DNA of 64,000 nt from Hyphodiscus hymeniophilus (taxonomy: Eukaryota; Ascomycota; Leotiomycetes; Helotiales; Hyphodiscaceae). The stretch spans positions 1,426,001 to 1,490,000 of the forward strand of contig VNKQ01000010.1 of the NCBI GenBank assembly GCA_016508695.1, given 5' to 3'. This document shows positions 9,327-20,517 of the stretch, in pieces (position 1 is the first letter of the stretch; each line of letters opens with the position of its first letter). Made by a program: the position numbers and the translations under genes. The notes below the pieces were generated by a model that worked only from the letters and a program-made list of their open reading frames with translations, searched no databases and had not been told where the DNA came from.

Positions 9327-11147
9327 ATGAAAGATGCCGAGGACGTCAAAGCAGAGCTCTCTCTTGTAGACCAAGTGGCTCGTCCTGCAATTCCGTCGCT
9401 AAACATATCCCTCTATCCCTTGTACCGCACATCAAACGTCCTGTTATGTCTTCTCCTTCTTGTCTTTTTATACGCTGTGTTTCTAGCTTCCTCGGTCTGC
9501 TGGTTGACACCCAACACTTTCAACAAAGAGGACGGGCTTTCCACTTCAGGGCCAATCACAGCCACTATCACAATGCCTCTTGACCACTTCAACTTATCCA
9601 ACACCCGAACGTTCGAAAACCACTACTGGATGAACGACATCTTCTACAAATACGGCGGACCCATCTTCTTCTACGATGCCGGTGAAGCTGGAGTTTCAGA
9701 CCGAGGAGTGAATCAGAGTCTGGGCGATCCGAGCACGAAGTTTGCACCTGTCGAGCTAGCAGAGAAGTACCACGGACTCACTATCATATGGGAGCATCGT
9801 TTCTACGGACAGAGTATGCCATTTGCGGTTTCGAATGTGACGGGGATCGCCCTCGATGAATATGAGGCGTACAGATATCTTACCATTGAGCAGGCTCTCG
9901 AAGATGCTATTTATTTCACCAAGAACTTCGACCCGCCAGGTTATAGTATGTCCCAGGTGGAAGCGATGAGGGCGGACAGGAGTCCTTGGATCTGGATCGG
10001 GGGCAGCTATCCCGGAAATAGAGCAGCGATGATCAGGGTGCGAAATCCCGATATTTTCTTCGCAAGCTGGGCTTCCAGCGCTCCGGTCCAGGCGCAGCTC
10101 GACAATTCGGTATATTTCAATCCAATCCAACAAAGCATGCCAACGAACTGCTCGGCGGACGTCCACGCTGCTATTACGTATGCAGATGAAGTTCTCGTGA
10201 ACGGAAAGGAGAAAGACGTAGAGCTTGTCAGGAGGGCAATCTGGCTAGCGAACTCCGCAAACCCATGGAATGTCAGTTTCGCTCCCTCACCAGCAGAGCT
10301 GTCGCTCTGGAACATATCCCAGATCCTCTCCTATCCGTTTCTGAGCACGCCTTTCACTTTCCAGGCTTTTGGCTACGAGCGATCTCTTGGTCAATTTTGC
10401 AATCATATCGAGACCTGGAATCCGTCAAACTTCACATCCTTCAATAACAAATCGGACTTCTCGGCTTTGAGTACCAACGACCACTCTCGAATTCCAACAC
10501 CAACCGGCCTAGCAGAAGCCACTTCCTCAGAGCATGCATTTCACGCCTACCTGCACGCGCTGATCCAAAAATCCATCTCCGATTTCTCACCCTCGCCCAA
10601 CCCGCCCCCGCCCATCAGCCGTGCCGACAAGGTATCCTGGACGTGGCAGCTCTGCAGTCAAAACGCCAAGATTCAAGTATCCCAACACCCCGCACCGCAC
10701 AACCTGATCTCGCGATTCCTCAACGTCTCAAATCAGCTACGATGGTCCTGCCACGCCATGTTCCCCTACGCTCCCGCGGTCCCGGACGTCGATGCGATGC
10801 TGAGATACGGAGGCTGGAGGATGCGGCCCAATAACGTCATGTTCACGAATGGGGAGTTGGATCCGTGGAGGGGACTCGGCGTGCAGAGTGATAGGGGAAT
10901 CAATCCGGATGCGTTGGAGAGGAAGAGCACGCGGACGGTACCAAGCTGCGGGGAGCCGCCGGAAGGTGACGCCGTGTTTGGGGTGGTCTGGGAGGGGGAG
11001 GTCCATGTTAGCGATTTGAGGACGGGAAGGGAAGGTTTTGAGGGTAGTCCGGTTGAGAGAGGATTGGAGTTGTTTGGGAGGGCTTTAGATGAGTGGTTGC
11101 CTTGTTTCTGGGACGAGAAAAGCGAGTGGGATTCAGTGATGGAATGA
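9327..11147 (+). CDS. Membrane-anchored S28-family serine peptidase (prolyl carboxypeptidase-like)
   Basis: A single-exon gene of 606 codons. A 35-residue hydrophilic N terminus is followed by one strongly hydrophobic segment (about residues 37-58), predicting a type II membrane protein rather than the usual cleaved signal peptide. The luminal part carries S28 hallmarks: the MPLDHF start strand, the DAGEAG oxyanion region, EHRFYGQS, the nucleophile motif GGSYPG (S227), the acid motif FTNGELDPW (D512) and a His in the VHVSDL segment (H560). Many NxS/T sites suggest glycosylation in the secretory pathway. S28 peptidases release residues from Pro-containing peptides (prolyl carboxypeptidase, DPP2, fungal AnPEP types). 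The substrate here cannot be told. A proline-rich loop near residues 415-435 is a lineage insertion. A later ATG is not needed, because conservation of the anchor cannot be judged here. Confidence 0.9.
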   Translation: MKDAEDVKAELSLVDQVARPAIPSLNISLYPLYRTSNVLLCLLLLVFLYAVFLASSVCWLTPNTFNKEDGLSTSGPITATITMPLDHFNLSNTRTFENHYWMNDIFYKYGGPIFFYDAGEAGVSDRGVNQSLGDPSTKFAPVELAEKYHGLTIIWEHRFYGQSMPFAVSNVTGIALDEYEAYRYLTIEQALEDAIYFTKNFDPPGYSMSQVEAMRADRSPWIWIGGSYPGNRAAMIRVRNPDIFFASWASSAPVQAQLDNSVYFNPIQQSMPTNCSADVHAAITYADEVLVNGKEKDVELVRRAIWLANSANPWNVSFAPSPAELSLWNISQILSYPFLSTPFTFQAFGYERSLGQFCNHIETWNPSNFTSFNNKSDFSALSTNDHSRIPTPTGLAEATSSEHAFHAYLHALIQKSISDFSPSPNPPPPISRADKVSWTWQLCSQNAKIQVSQHPAPHNLISRFLNVSNQLRWSCHAMFPYAPAVPDVDAMLRYGGWRMRPNNVMFTNGELDPWRGLGVQSDRGINPDALERKSTRTVPSCGEPPEGDAVFGVVWEGEVHVSDLRTGREGFEGSPVERGLELFGRALDEWLPCFWDEKSEWDSVME

Positions 11148-11869
11148 ACGGGATAAGTTATTGCAATACAGCCAGTTCGCAGAAACACACTGAACGATTG
11201 TACAGGACGAGTTAGTTGTTCTTTTACGGAGTCTGATGCTTTCTCTAAAGGCCTTCCAAATACACGAGTCGCCGAAAAGGTAACTTATATCTTTTTCCCT
11301 CACCTCGTCTTTCTGTCCCCTACCTTCTTTAGCATTCTTTACATTCACCACTATATTTACATCGCTGTCACCATTATACTTTCTCTCTTTTACTTTCCTT
11401 TTACTACTTGATGTTTCCCGAAAATGGAAGGAGGGGGGATGTCAAGAAGGCCCCTCAAGATTCGGGAAGAGCTGAATATGGATCTGAATCTAATATGAAC
11501 GACCTACAGTGTCTGAGTTGTCCAACGCGCCTCACATTGAATACTTTTGCTGCAGAAGAGTCGAATGTTTTTTTTTTTCCTTTCTTCTTTTCTTTTTTTT
11601 TTTCCGAGGCACCTTCATTCACCAGTCACACCAAAAGTTTTGCTTTCACTATTACATTTGCACAAGGCACCATGGAGGCCCTTTCACACCATCACAAAGT
11701 TCACGAAGTCAACATTCATGCTCCCTGGAGGAAATTTTCATTTTCGATCACTAGTTGCAGCATGCGCAATATCGCCAGCTTCAACAGGTATGGTAGTTAG
11801 AGATCGCATGATATCGATAATATAATATACATATGCTCTTTATGATAAGCTGGTTCGAAGACACAGTAC

Positions 11870-11936
11870 TCTCGACATCTCTGCACTGTCGAGATGGGGA
11901 TCACTGTCGACGGGTATGTCGGTGTCGATTGTCGAC
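11870..11936. repeat. GTCGA-rich inverted repeats
   Basis: TCTCGACA (11870-11877) pairs perfectly with TGTCGAGA (11887-11894) around a 9-base loop. The palindrome GTCGAC follows at 11906-11911 and 11931-11936. The stem has no T tail, and no gene end is close (the peptidase stops at 11147). Function unknown. Confidence 0.6.
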
Positions 11937-12075
11937 ATTTTGCTACCAAAGATCATCATACGGCGCTCTTCTCCAGACATCGTGATAATATATAGGAGAT
12001 ATAAGTCGATAAGGTGTTGTATGAGAGGTTTGGTTGAGTTGATTTAAATAGGAGTCGTGGTTTCTAACTAATAGT

Positions 12076-12130
12076 AGAACAGTTGTGTAGAACTGAAGAA
12101 CAGCTGTGGAGAGTGGAAGAACAGTTATAG
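12076..12130. repeat. 21-bp tandem repeat, about 2.6 copies
   Basis: The core AGAACAG recurs at 12076, 12097 and 12118, exactly 21 bases apart, and the following bases (TTGTG / CTGTG / TTATA) are similar but diverged. Confidence 0.6.
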
Positions 12131-12954
12131 AATATAGATATTTATACAAAGTTGCGATCTAATCGCGTCATGCGAGAGATGATATCTTTCCGGAAGCGCA
12201 ACGAGCGAGAAGAACGCAATGTTTTGAGATTCGTTGCCTCTCGCAGGTTGGTTGGCTGCAGGAATTAGGACACTATTCAGGTATCGTAGTTGCTGAGCTA
12301 CGTCGTTGTGTAACTTGCGATACCTTTTATAATGCTAATTAGAGGCTGGTGGGAGACATTATTTCGATGTTGTTACTGACATCAGTCACCAGTAATGCTC
12401 GAGTGGCGCACCCAAACTCGTGCGCTCCCGCACCCCCTCCAAAGTCACCTTTGGACCTAAAGTTCATGAATCAACTGCCCTGTTGCGGGTGTCGTCAAGC
12501 TTGCACTTTGGATTCTTATCGAACGCCATTACACTTGGTAATTTCTGTAATAAGTCTACCACACTCTGCATTATATCATTGGGGCTTTGCCACGACAGTG
12601 TGCCACTGCCGACTTTCGCTTGTGTCTACGACGAGTGGTTCTCATATTTCGACAACAATCCCATCATCGATTTGAGTTACTTCTTGACCAAGCCCGTTCG
12701 AGTCACTCCCTATGGCCCTCACACCGTGGAGGCAACCGTCAGTTCGCAAAACCCTCTGCGATCCAGCTTCCGAGCTCCTTCATAAGTTGGACCATGGCGA
12801 GGAAATTTACGCCTCTTTGCACTCATCACGGAAAACATAGCTTAATCCAAAGGAATTAGAACATGAGATATCGTTTACTTTTAGAGGTCTTCTATGTCTT
12901 GGGCTGTTGACAGAGCTCTCCAACCAGTTCTGAATGACGATTATTGACTTTTGT

Positions 12955-15059
12955 CTAGCCAGCTTGGCTGGAGTTCTGATTACGAATAGGATGCAACACT
13001 GGCGACATCGTAAACGGTGTACTGGACGGAGACGTGCTGACGACGCTTTCAGGCTGTTGTTGAGCTGCATTCAGCTGCCAATCCAGGAAGAAATCAACCG
13101 GTCTCGAGATTTCCTCCTCTTGAAGCCTTGCGTATATTTGCTTGAAGCGGGATGATTCTGAGATACCATTAGCGCGTTCATGAGTGGGATGGGTAGATCT
13201 GCAACCTTCTTCATCGGAGAATTCGATCCGGAGGTATTTCATCGCCTTTGCTTGAATCTCAAGCTGACTGCCTGTTCTGGATCGTTCCGTTTGTGAATTG
13301 CCACTGTCTGATTGGAAACTCGAGACGGACATTCTAGAGTTTGAGGTCGTGACGGATGAAGCGCTAGATGCTAGACCAGTATTGTTGCGGGTAAAAACTC
13401 CAGGCACTGCAGGAGTTTAGGGTCTATGCGTTATGGTAATTGCATGACTTACCCGTAGTACTAGCAGAAGATGTGCTCCTCTCAGTGGGTGATCGGCTAA
13501 AGGCTTTTGAGAATGTACGAGCTCTTCTAGGTTCTCCATGCCCAATGAAATGTAGGGTGACCTCGAAATCACCTTTTGAGTTAACCTGCTGTTCAAACAT
13601 GGCTAGAGAGAATTCCATATGACGAGGCTTCGGGATAGCATTAGCGTAAAAGGAAATCGAGCATTCATGAGTGATTTGGTCCTTCCAGATCTTCAGATGT
13701 TGGTCTGTGGCTTCACCATTTCTCGACGAAGACGCACACATAAGTTGGCGTATCTCGAAAGTGTCTTCTAAGTGTTTGCCGCGAAGCTCGGATTGGAAAT
13801 CCTCGAAATCCTTGGCCTCTGCAAAAATGTATTTGGGGATGGCAAATGAAGCGGGTGCACCTTTGAAGGATATTGAGTGTTCTTCTGGCGCAGTTCCTTT
13901 GAAGCCGATCTCAAAGGCTTTGTGTTCATTGCGCCATCTGCGATGCCATGTGTATGGATAGCAAGGCTCGTTCCTCGCCGATTTGACTTCTCTTCATGTT
14001 AGGCCGATCGGTGTAACAGGATGGGGTCTCGCACTTCGATGACGAAACCTTAGATTCCCAGCTTCATCAATGATGACCATTTCTCTGCCACTGGGAACAT
14101 CTCTTCCAGCCGCTTTTCTCTTGAGTTCAACTTTCTTGTTTTCAAAGTACCTGATTCGCGTTAGGAGTTAGAGCTTGCGAGGCGTTGACGAGACTTACAA
14201 TTCCGCCACACGATATGGTAAAGCAGGTTGGGGCAAGACTAATCCTGGAATGATGAGCCCAGTCTGAGAGGTCCTTGGGAGAGTCTGGAGCGCAGGAGTT
14301 CCGACGAATGATGGTGGGGAGACTGCATTTGGTGATTGAGCAATTGGTAGAATCTGTGGGCTACGGATCAAGGTCGCTGGAGGGTTTTCAAGGACGGGAG
14401 GCATAGGGGGTTGGCTTGGAGGTGTCGATCCACTTTGCAGTGTCGAGGATCGAGGTGTAAAACGAGCTTGTGTTAAAAGAGGACTACCGAGTTGAGGTGG
14501 CGTTGGTGGTGGTGAGACTGTATGGGAATATTTCCCAGCTATAGGAATGGGTGTTGAAGAAGTATTCGGAGAGGTTCTCTCATTGCCACGAATAGAATTT
14601 TCTCTGTACCAAAGTTTCAGTCACTGAAAATCAGACCGAAGCGCAGGAAGCTTACAAGACGACATTCATGGAATAGTGAAGGATATCGCTTTTGTGCCCG
14701 GCAATTTGGGCTCGGAGTCGGTTCACCTCCTCTTGCTCGAAAGCAAACTTAGCAGTTTTGAATGCGCCTACGACTGACTTCCTTCTCCGTTTGTCCAGGA
14801 CATCTTTATAGTCGTCCAGGAAGCGGCGACACGAGTCGAGCGTTCGTTGGACTGCTGCGTATCCAGTATATTCCAGACCAGCTCGATCCACGATGTCTCT
14901 ATGCTTTTGCAGGTTTCTCCGGAATTGCTCGATGTCATCCGCTAAGTCCCTGACTTGGGCGGCCGAGTTCGTGTATTCATTAAAGAAGGCATCGTAAACT
15001 ATCTTGACCTGTCCCAATGCCTGGATCAGGTCGGAGACAGAGAAGCCTGGTACAGCCAT
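12955..15059 (-). CDS. Conserved fungal protein of unknown function with N-terminal helical domain and Pro/Ser-rich linker
   Basis: Five exons on the minus strand (15059-14656, 14603-14199, 14150-14035, 13989-13453, 13406-12955) encode about 637 residues. The N-terminal 135 residues start with MAVPGFSVSDLI and are mostly amphipathic helix, in the style of the N-terminal helical domains of fungal STAND/NLR-like proteins. A Pro/Ser/Thr-rich disordered stretch (about 140-275) follows. Next comes a compact region containing CYPYTWHRRW and several beta-like segments (about 310-490), then a Ser-rich tail. No nucleotide-binding site, zinc cluster or TM segment is visible. The third intron (14034-13990) is only 45 nt; it is supported by a CTAAC branch site and by the in-frame TGA it removes. 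The gene is divergent from the phosphate-type transporter with 666 bp between the starts. Function unknown; a signalling or scaffold role is only a guess. Confidence 0.75.
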
Positions 15060-15725
15060 TTCTGCGGCGCATTATCACCCGAAGACCTCTGCTCAGGTCT
15101 TCATCTTGATGGCGAAGAAATGCGAATTTCTAGGAGGAAAGCCAGTACATATTGCGAGGAAGAGTCTGGGCCACGCTGGCGACGTCAGTGGGCAACGTGC
15201 AATGAACAGAGGTGCTCGTGTGAGCAATTTATGAGACGGAACTTGACACTTTCTCTCTGGGGCAGATCACCCACCCGATGCTGGCTAAGCCACGCACGAC
15301 CACCATCTTGTAGAGGTCGGGTCATTGAGAGGCGTTGGCTTCATGCGGCTCAACAACCAGGACATCGAAAACGTGCCCCTTTCGTTTGGCTGTCAGCACT
15401 CGCGGGGCCTGGTCGTCGGCAGACGCCGACAGGGCTCACAACAGCTCTGTGAGTTAAACTGCGCAAGGCGAACGAGAGGACAGAGGAGAAGTCAGCCTTG
15501 CACTATCAAAAGACTCCGCTGCGCCTCCACTACTCTCATACTGCCAGTGAGGAGAGCGATCTGCTTCCCCGTGCGACTCCCTGTCGCTGCGACATCAAGT
15601 ATCCGATCCGCAATGGCGGGAGCCTTGTGGAACTTTCCATATCTTCAGCTCAATCCTGCTGCGTATTTAATATTCATTGAATCCATATTAAATACAAGAG
15701 AACTTGATTGGGATCAGACTCAGCA
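15060..15725. other. Divergent promoter region between the unknown gene and the MFS transporter
   Basis: 666 bases between two divergent starts. Overlapping short open frames occur, with no recognisable product. An AT-rich patch with ATATTAAATA-like sequence lies at about 15660-15695, shortly before the transporter start. The region probably holds both promoters. Confidence 0.5.
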
Positions 15726-17843
15726 ATGGGACGATTCATCCCAAGAATATGGATAAACCCCAGTGACGTTGCAGCTCATCACGAGGTCTGAGATAACCCT
15801 TGCGACTTCATCCTCCTATCGTACTTCCGCTAACCTTTCCAGACAAACACCAATAAACGTGACCAAATTTGCGGCGACATCGACGCGAATGGCTTCGATT
15901 GGCAAATCTGGGCTGTGGCAGGCTCGGGATTCTTCACGGATTCCTACAATCTCTTTGCAACTAATGTCATCCTCCCAAGCCTGGCCTTCGTATATTGGAC
16001 GAATGACACAAACTCTGATCACGAAACCGACATCAACGCCGTGACTCTTAGTGGATCTCTTCTCGGCCAGTTGATATTCGGATTCCTCGCAGATCGATTT
16101 GGAAGAAGGAAGCTTTATGGACTTGAGCTGATCGTCGTGATTTTTGGGACCCTCGGGTTGGTCCAATGCTCGGCGGGATATCATGGATCTATGAACATTT
16201 TAAGCTGGATCATGTTCTGGAGATTCTTCGTAGGGCTGGGGATAGGAGCTGAGTACCCTCTCAGTGCTGTGATTACGGCAGAGTTCGTACCTCCATGGTA
16301 GATTTTATACACAGATGCTGATTCCACGTTTCCCAGGTTTGCCCCGAGACGATCTCGAGCTCGAATGATGGCAGCGGTCTTTCTCATGCAACCCCTGGGG
16401 CAATTACTTTCATCGATTGTAGGCCTGGCAGTTCTTCTCACCGTTGGTCGGAATGCAGGCTTGGCCACCGAGACAGATCCCGAATCGGCCAAAGTAATCG
16501 TGGACAGGATATGGAGATATGTTGTTGGAATTGGGGCAATACCTGCACTGGTTGCAATTGTCTTCCGCTTGACTATACCCGAATCCCCCAGATTTACGCT
16601 GGATGTAGACCATGATGGTGCTCGAGCATTGAGAGACACGCAGAAGTACTACAACATCCGCCGAACATCCACGAATGGAAGCAGCAATAGACATTACGCA
16701 GTATATACTGATGATATCGAGGATGATGCAGGCATGCAGCAGATTCCAAGAGCCGCTATCAACAACGAAACGAATCCCCACAGTCAAAACCTTGACCAAG
16801 AGACACATGAAACCGCGGCGAATCATGAGTCTTTTTCAGACGATGACGACGATAGTATGCAGATACAGGAATTAGCGGAAGCAGAATCCCAAGACCAGGA
16901 GGGGGATAAGAAGGCAGGACTGCCCGATCCTTTCTCGGTTGCCGAGCTTCGTCGATTTTTCTGGACGGAAGGCAACCTGAAATATCTCCTCGGGACGTCA
17001 GTCACATGGTTCCTTCTGGACCTTGCCTTCTATGGTCTCGGAATCAACAACCCTCGAGTCATAGCCCAGATCTGGTCCTCGAAACCAGTCAATGTTACTG
17101 CGGCGAACCATGTACCAGATTGGCAGAACCCATCGGATCCAAACGAAACCATCTACGAAGTCCTAAAACAGGATGGTGTCCGCTCCATCATCACCATCTC
17201 TGTGGGATCGATGCTAGGCAGTATCATCTTCATCAAGATGATCAACTATGTTCCTCGGAAAGCATGGCTTTACTGGTCCTTCATCGGCCTCGCGGTCCTC
17301 TTCGCAGTCGTGGGAGGGACCTATTTCAAAGCCGCGAATTCCAACCTCCACGCCCTGACCATCGTCCTCTACGTCCTGTGTCAGCTGCTTTTCAACCTCG
17401 GACCCAACACCCTCACATTCATCATCCCCGCCGAGATCTTCCCCACCCGCTATCGAGGAACCTGTCACGGCATCTCCGCAGCGGCGGGAAAGCTTGGCAG
17501 TATTGTCGTCCAAGCCTTCCTTCCACAGACGAGGATCACAAATCCGAATTCGAAGAGTCTGGGGTGGGTGCTGATTGCATTTTCCTTTACGATGGCACTT
17601 AGTGCGGTGTTCACGTGGGCGTGGATCCCCGAGTTGCAGGATGCGAGAGGTACAGAGCCCCAAACGAGAAGAGGCGGGAAGAACAGATTCCGAGACTATG
17701 AGGTTCCAAGTAAGAGTCTGGAGGAGCTATCTTTTGGACGTGCTGGCGTGACTGATGAGAGGCGAATGGTAGGGTTCAGGAGGAGGGGGGCACTTTTGAT
17801 GAGCGATATTCGAAGTATTAAGAGGAGCAATACAGACAAATAG
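15726..17843 (+). CDS. MFS transporter, phosphate:H+ symporter (PHS, Pho84/Git1-like) family
   Basis: Three exons (15726-15785, 15843-16297, 16337-17843) encode 673 residues. Family motifs include GFFTDSYNLFA in TM1, the GFLADRFGRRKLYG loop between TM2 and TM3, GLGIGAEYPLS in TM4, and PAEIFPTRYRGTCHGIS followed by AAGKLGSI before TM11. These are typical of the PHS family, which imports inorganic phosphate or glycerophosphodiesters with protons at the plasma membrane. The central loop (about residues 285-400) is unusually long and acidic, with a run of five Asp. The extracellular loop between TM7 and TM8 is also extended and carries N-glycosylation motifs. The first intron has a GCTAAC branch. 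The second is only 39 nt, but reading frame and conservation (VPPWFAPRRSR) require it. The substrate cannot be fixed from sequence. It is divergent from the unknown gene at 12955-15059. Confidence 0.88.
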
Positions 17844-18381
17844 ACTAGTAGTAAAAGTCACTGTATCTGCAAAACCTTCAGCCTCTGGTCACCGTCTTAA
17901 TCGCTGAATTACCCGCTCCATTGTCTATTGACTCCAATTTGACCCAAATAAATGCAGCAGCCATAAATTAGTCACTAGACTTTGAACGATTTGGATATAA
18001 AGAAGAGGCTTAAAAACACAAGGCAATTTTTAGCAAAGAAAAGATAAAAAGTGGCAATTTCATTAGTCGCTAGACTCCAAACAATTTGGATGTACAGACA
18101 AGGCTCAAAAAACCAGGGCGGTTTGAAGATATAGGACAGAAGAATTCGCGATCTTTCATCTATGCTGTCCTATCTGTGGCTCTCGGAGAAACCCAATCAA
18201 TCGCCACGCTTTTTGGCAAGGAATAAATAAATAAAGACGATTCCATCAAACGACAAACACGAAAGGTCCCTCTACCAAATCTCGGTTTTGGTCTATGGTC
18301 TACTAGCTCTACCATATCGGCACGCGATGCAGAAACCACCCAGTCTCCCACTCAGAGTTTCGAGTCGTTCCGACCATCTAG
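17844..18381. other. Intergenic region between converging genes
   Basis: The 3' ends of the transporter and the HAD gene converge here. It holds a diverged 95-bp direct duplication, listed separately. No gene seen. Confidence 0.6.
17967..18130. repeat. 95-bp direct tandem duplication, diverged
   Basis: ATTAGTCACTAGAC at 17967 recurs as ATTAGTCGCTAGAC at 18062. The following 50 or so bases align (GAACGATTTGGAT against AAACAATTTGGAT, then AAGAGGCT or CAAGGCT followed by an A run). The offset is 95 bases. Differences are mainly transitions. Confidence 0.7.
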
Positions 18382-19260
18382 TCAAAACTCACCGGCCTGG
18401 ATCTTCTCCATGTATTCATCGAACTCGTTCCAGTGCTTCATCACAACGACACAGCCAGCGTCAAACAGTACCTTCGTCATCTTTTCCTCTTCGTCCTTGT
18501 CATATGACCCAACATATCCAATCGTCTTGATCTTCGCCCGGAACGCCGCCGTAGCACCGCTCTTGCTATCCTCAACCGCAACACACTCTTCAGCCTTCAC
18601 GCCCAGCTTCTCCATGGCGAACAGATAGATGGCGGGATCGGGCTTGCTCGTCGGCTTCGGCAGGCTGGAGGCAGCGGAGTAGACGTCGTCCCCGAAGTAT
18701 TTATCCTGTCCAACCTTAACGATGGAAGCCTTGACACGACGAAGAGCCGAGGAAGACACGACGGCCATCTTGTATTTCCCCTCCTTGTCCAGCTTCGCGA
18801 GGACGGGATCGACGCCGACGCAGGGTTTCAGCGCAGCGTTGAGCTTGGCGATGACTTTGTCCTCCTCGGAGCTGACGTACTTCTCTAGCTCCTCGTCCCC
18901 CATCTCGTACTTGTATTTCGCCTTCAGGGAGACCATCATGCCGCGGAAATTCTGGCCCACGAACTCGCCGAGCAGTTGGGGCCCGGTGTAACGGTCGGGG
19001 ATGTCGCGGCTAGCGAGAATCTCGTTGGCGAGTTCGGCGCATGCTTCGAAGGCGAGTGACTCGGAAAGGACGAGGGTATTGTCGCAGTCGAGGAGGAGGG
19101 TGGTGATCTTTCATAGTTAGTGATTGTTTCGGTGCGGCTGTTCCTGTGAAGACTGGGATCGAAAAGAAGGGGAGGGGAGGGGAGGTGAGGTCTGGAGTGG
19201 GATGTATAATATGAAGCGGGCTGAGTACATGGAACAGAGAAAACCAACCTTGGGAGCCAT
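18382..19260 (-). CDS. HAD-superfamily hydrolase
   Basis: Two exons: 19260-19249 (only four codons, MAPK) and 19107-18382. The intron is 141 nt with a CACTAACTATG branch site and gives 245 residues. Motif I is LLLDCDNTLV with D11 as nucleophile and D13 as general acid/base. The SSS segment at about residue 123 is motif II. Motif IV is the VAVEDSKSG stretch, and a helical cap domain lies between about 25 and 90. This is the subfamily I layout of phosphoglycolate phosphatase/beta-phosphoglucomutase-like enzymes that hydrolyse small phosphate esters in the cytosol. The substrate is unknown. The tiny first exon is supported by the in-frame fusion with the conserved ITTLLLDCD strand; the donor GTTGGT is weak, so the exact splice may differ. 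Confidence 0.85.
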
Positions 19261-20517
19261 CTTAAATGTATATTGATCAATTGATATATCTGGATTATTC
19301 TTTCGGTGAGAAATGAAGCTGAATCAGAAGGTTTGCCCACAGCTGTATTCAGGCGCCTTACTATCCAGGTAATGGTACGATATCCGCAAATATTGCAAGA
19401 CTGAAGCAACAGAATACCCGTCGGACAATTACGGATGAAAAGAATATGCCCAATCGACCGAAATGTCGAGTTCGATGTGTGGGAGAGGAACAGGAACGAG
19501 AGAGGAGAAGGTTGGGTATCTCCCATCCTCATGTGCAACCCCGCCTTGCCCTGTGCCCACTCAGTGGTTGCTTTTTACGCCCGCCGTGGTCGAGTGCGGG
19601 GGGTTTCTGTGGATTCGCTTGGGCCTAGATTTAAGGTAGCTCCCGCTCATGAGGCCCGCCTTGCCGGTTTTGGATACTCTCCTTTTCGTGCTCTTCTCGT
19701 CTGCATGGAGCCGTGCATTTACGTGCAGAAAGAGGGAATTGCACATGCTGGTGTTGCGGATTACAGTTGGTGTAGATGTGAAGAGATTGGGTTCAGAGTA
19801 GAAACTCGGTAAGAACAGGAGACTGAGGACATTGGGCAGCAAGTGGATTGGCCGCCTGATGCAGCCTGCAGGTCATGGCTTCGGCCCGGGATCTGATAGG
19901 ATAAATGGGGATATATTGGAAGTTGATCGAGCCTCAGGAGAGACGAGAAGAGCGTGGATGGCCTGACATTTTACGGAGAAAAGAAATTCTAGATAGTTCT
20001 CAGAGATCGGAGAGTTTGGTGGATTGTTCATATATCAATCAAAACAAATCTTCTTGTAGGCTCAAAATCTCAATCAATGATCCACCGTAGGAATACCACA
20101 TCTGGGTCAACAACCACGCCTGCCGCTCTGGTACCAGTTGTACCAAAGACTATGACTTAGTCATGGTATTAAAGGGATCGTACTAAGTAGCTCTACTTTC
20201 ACAAAGAATTCGCTTTATTAAGCTTGCTGATGATATGATTTAGAGCTCCATTGATATCCAAGAGAGAACCGGAATCTATGGGCATAAGGAGGAGAAGAAC
20301 TCTACCTTTTGACAAACAAGAGAGTCATCAGACCCTACAACGTCTTACATATCGAATGGAGCGAATATTGCATCTCGCGAAGCTCTAGCTCAAGCTTTCA
20401 AGTACTACTAGGACAGTGCTACAAAAGAACCCATAGAATTGGTTCTGAGATGAGACCCTTAAACCAACACGCCAGACTGCCACCATAACAAGGCTGACAC
20501 CACGACAAAGAAGACAT
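19261..20517. other. Intergenic region
   Basis: 1.26 kb upstream of the HAD gene and downstream of the acetyltransferase. An open frame of 200 codons on the minus strand (18936-19538) overlaps the HAD gene in another frame and is rejected. No repeats or RNA genes recognised. Confidence 0.5.

Larger units (their letters stand above)
11148..12954. other. Gene-poor intergenic region with small repeats
   Basis: No convincing gene. There are poly-T/CT tracts near 11568-11605, a set of GTCGA-containing palindromes at 11870-11936 and a 21-bp tandem repeat at 12076-12130. Open frames of about 110-120 codons at 12349-12785 overlap each other in different frames and show no known motif. Confidence 0.55.

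Noticed and set aside
18936..19538. 200-codon minus-strand frame over the HAD gene start
   Set aside because: Another frame of the same strand is clearly the HAD gene; this frame is Ser/Pro/Thr-rich noise through its intron and leader.
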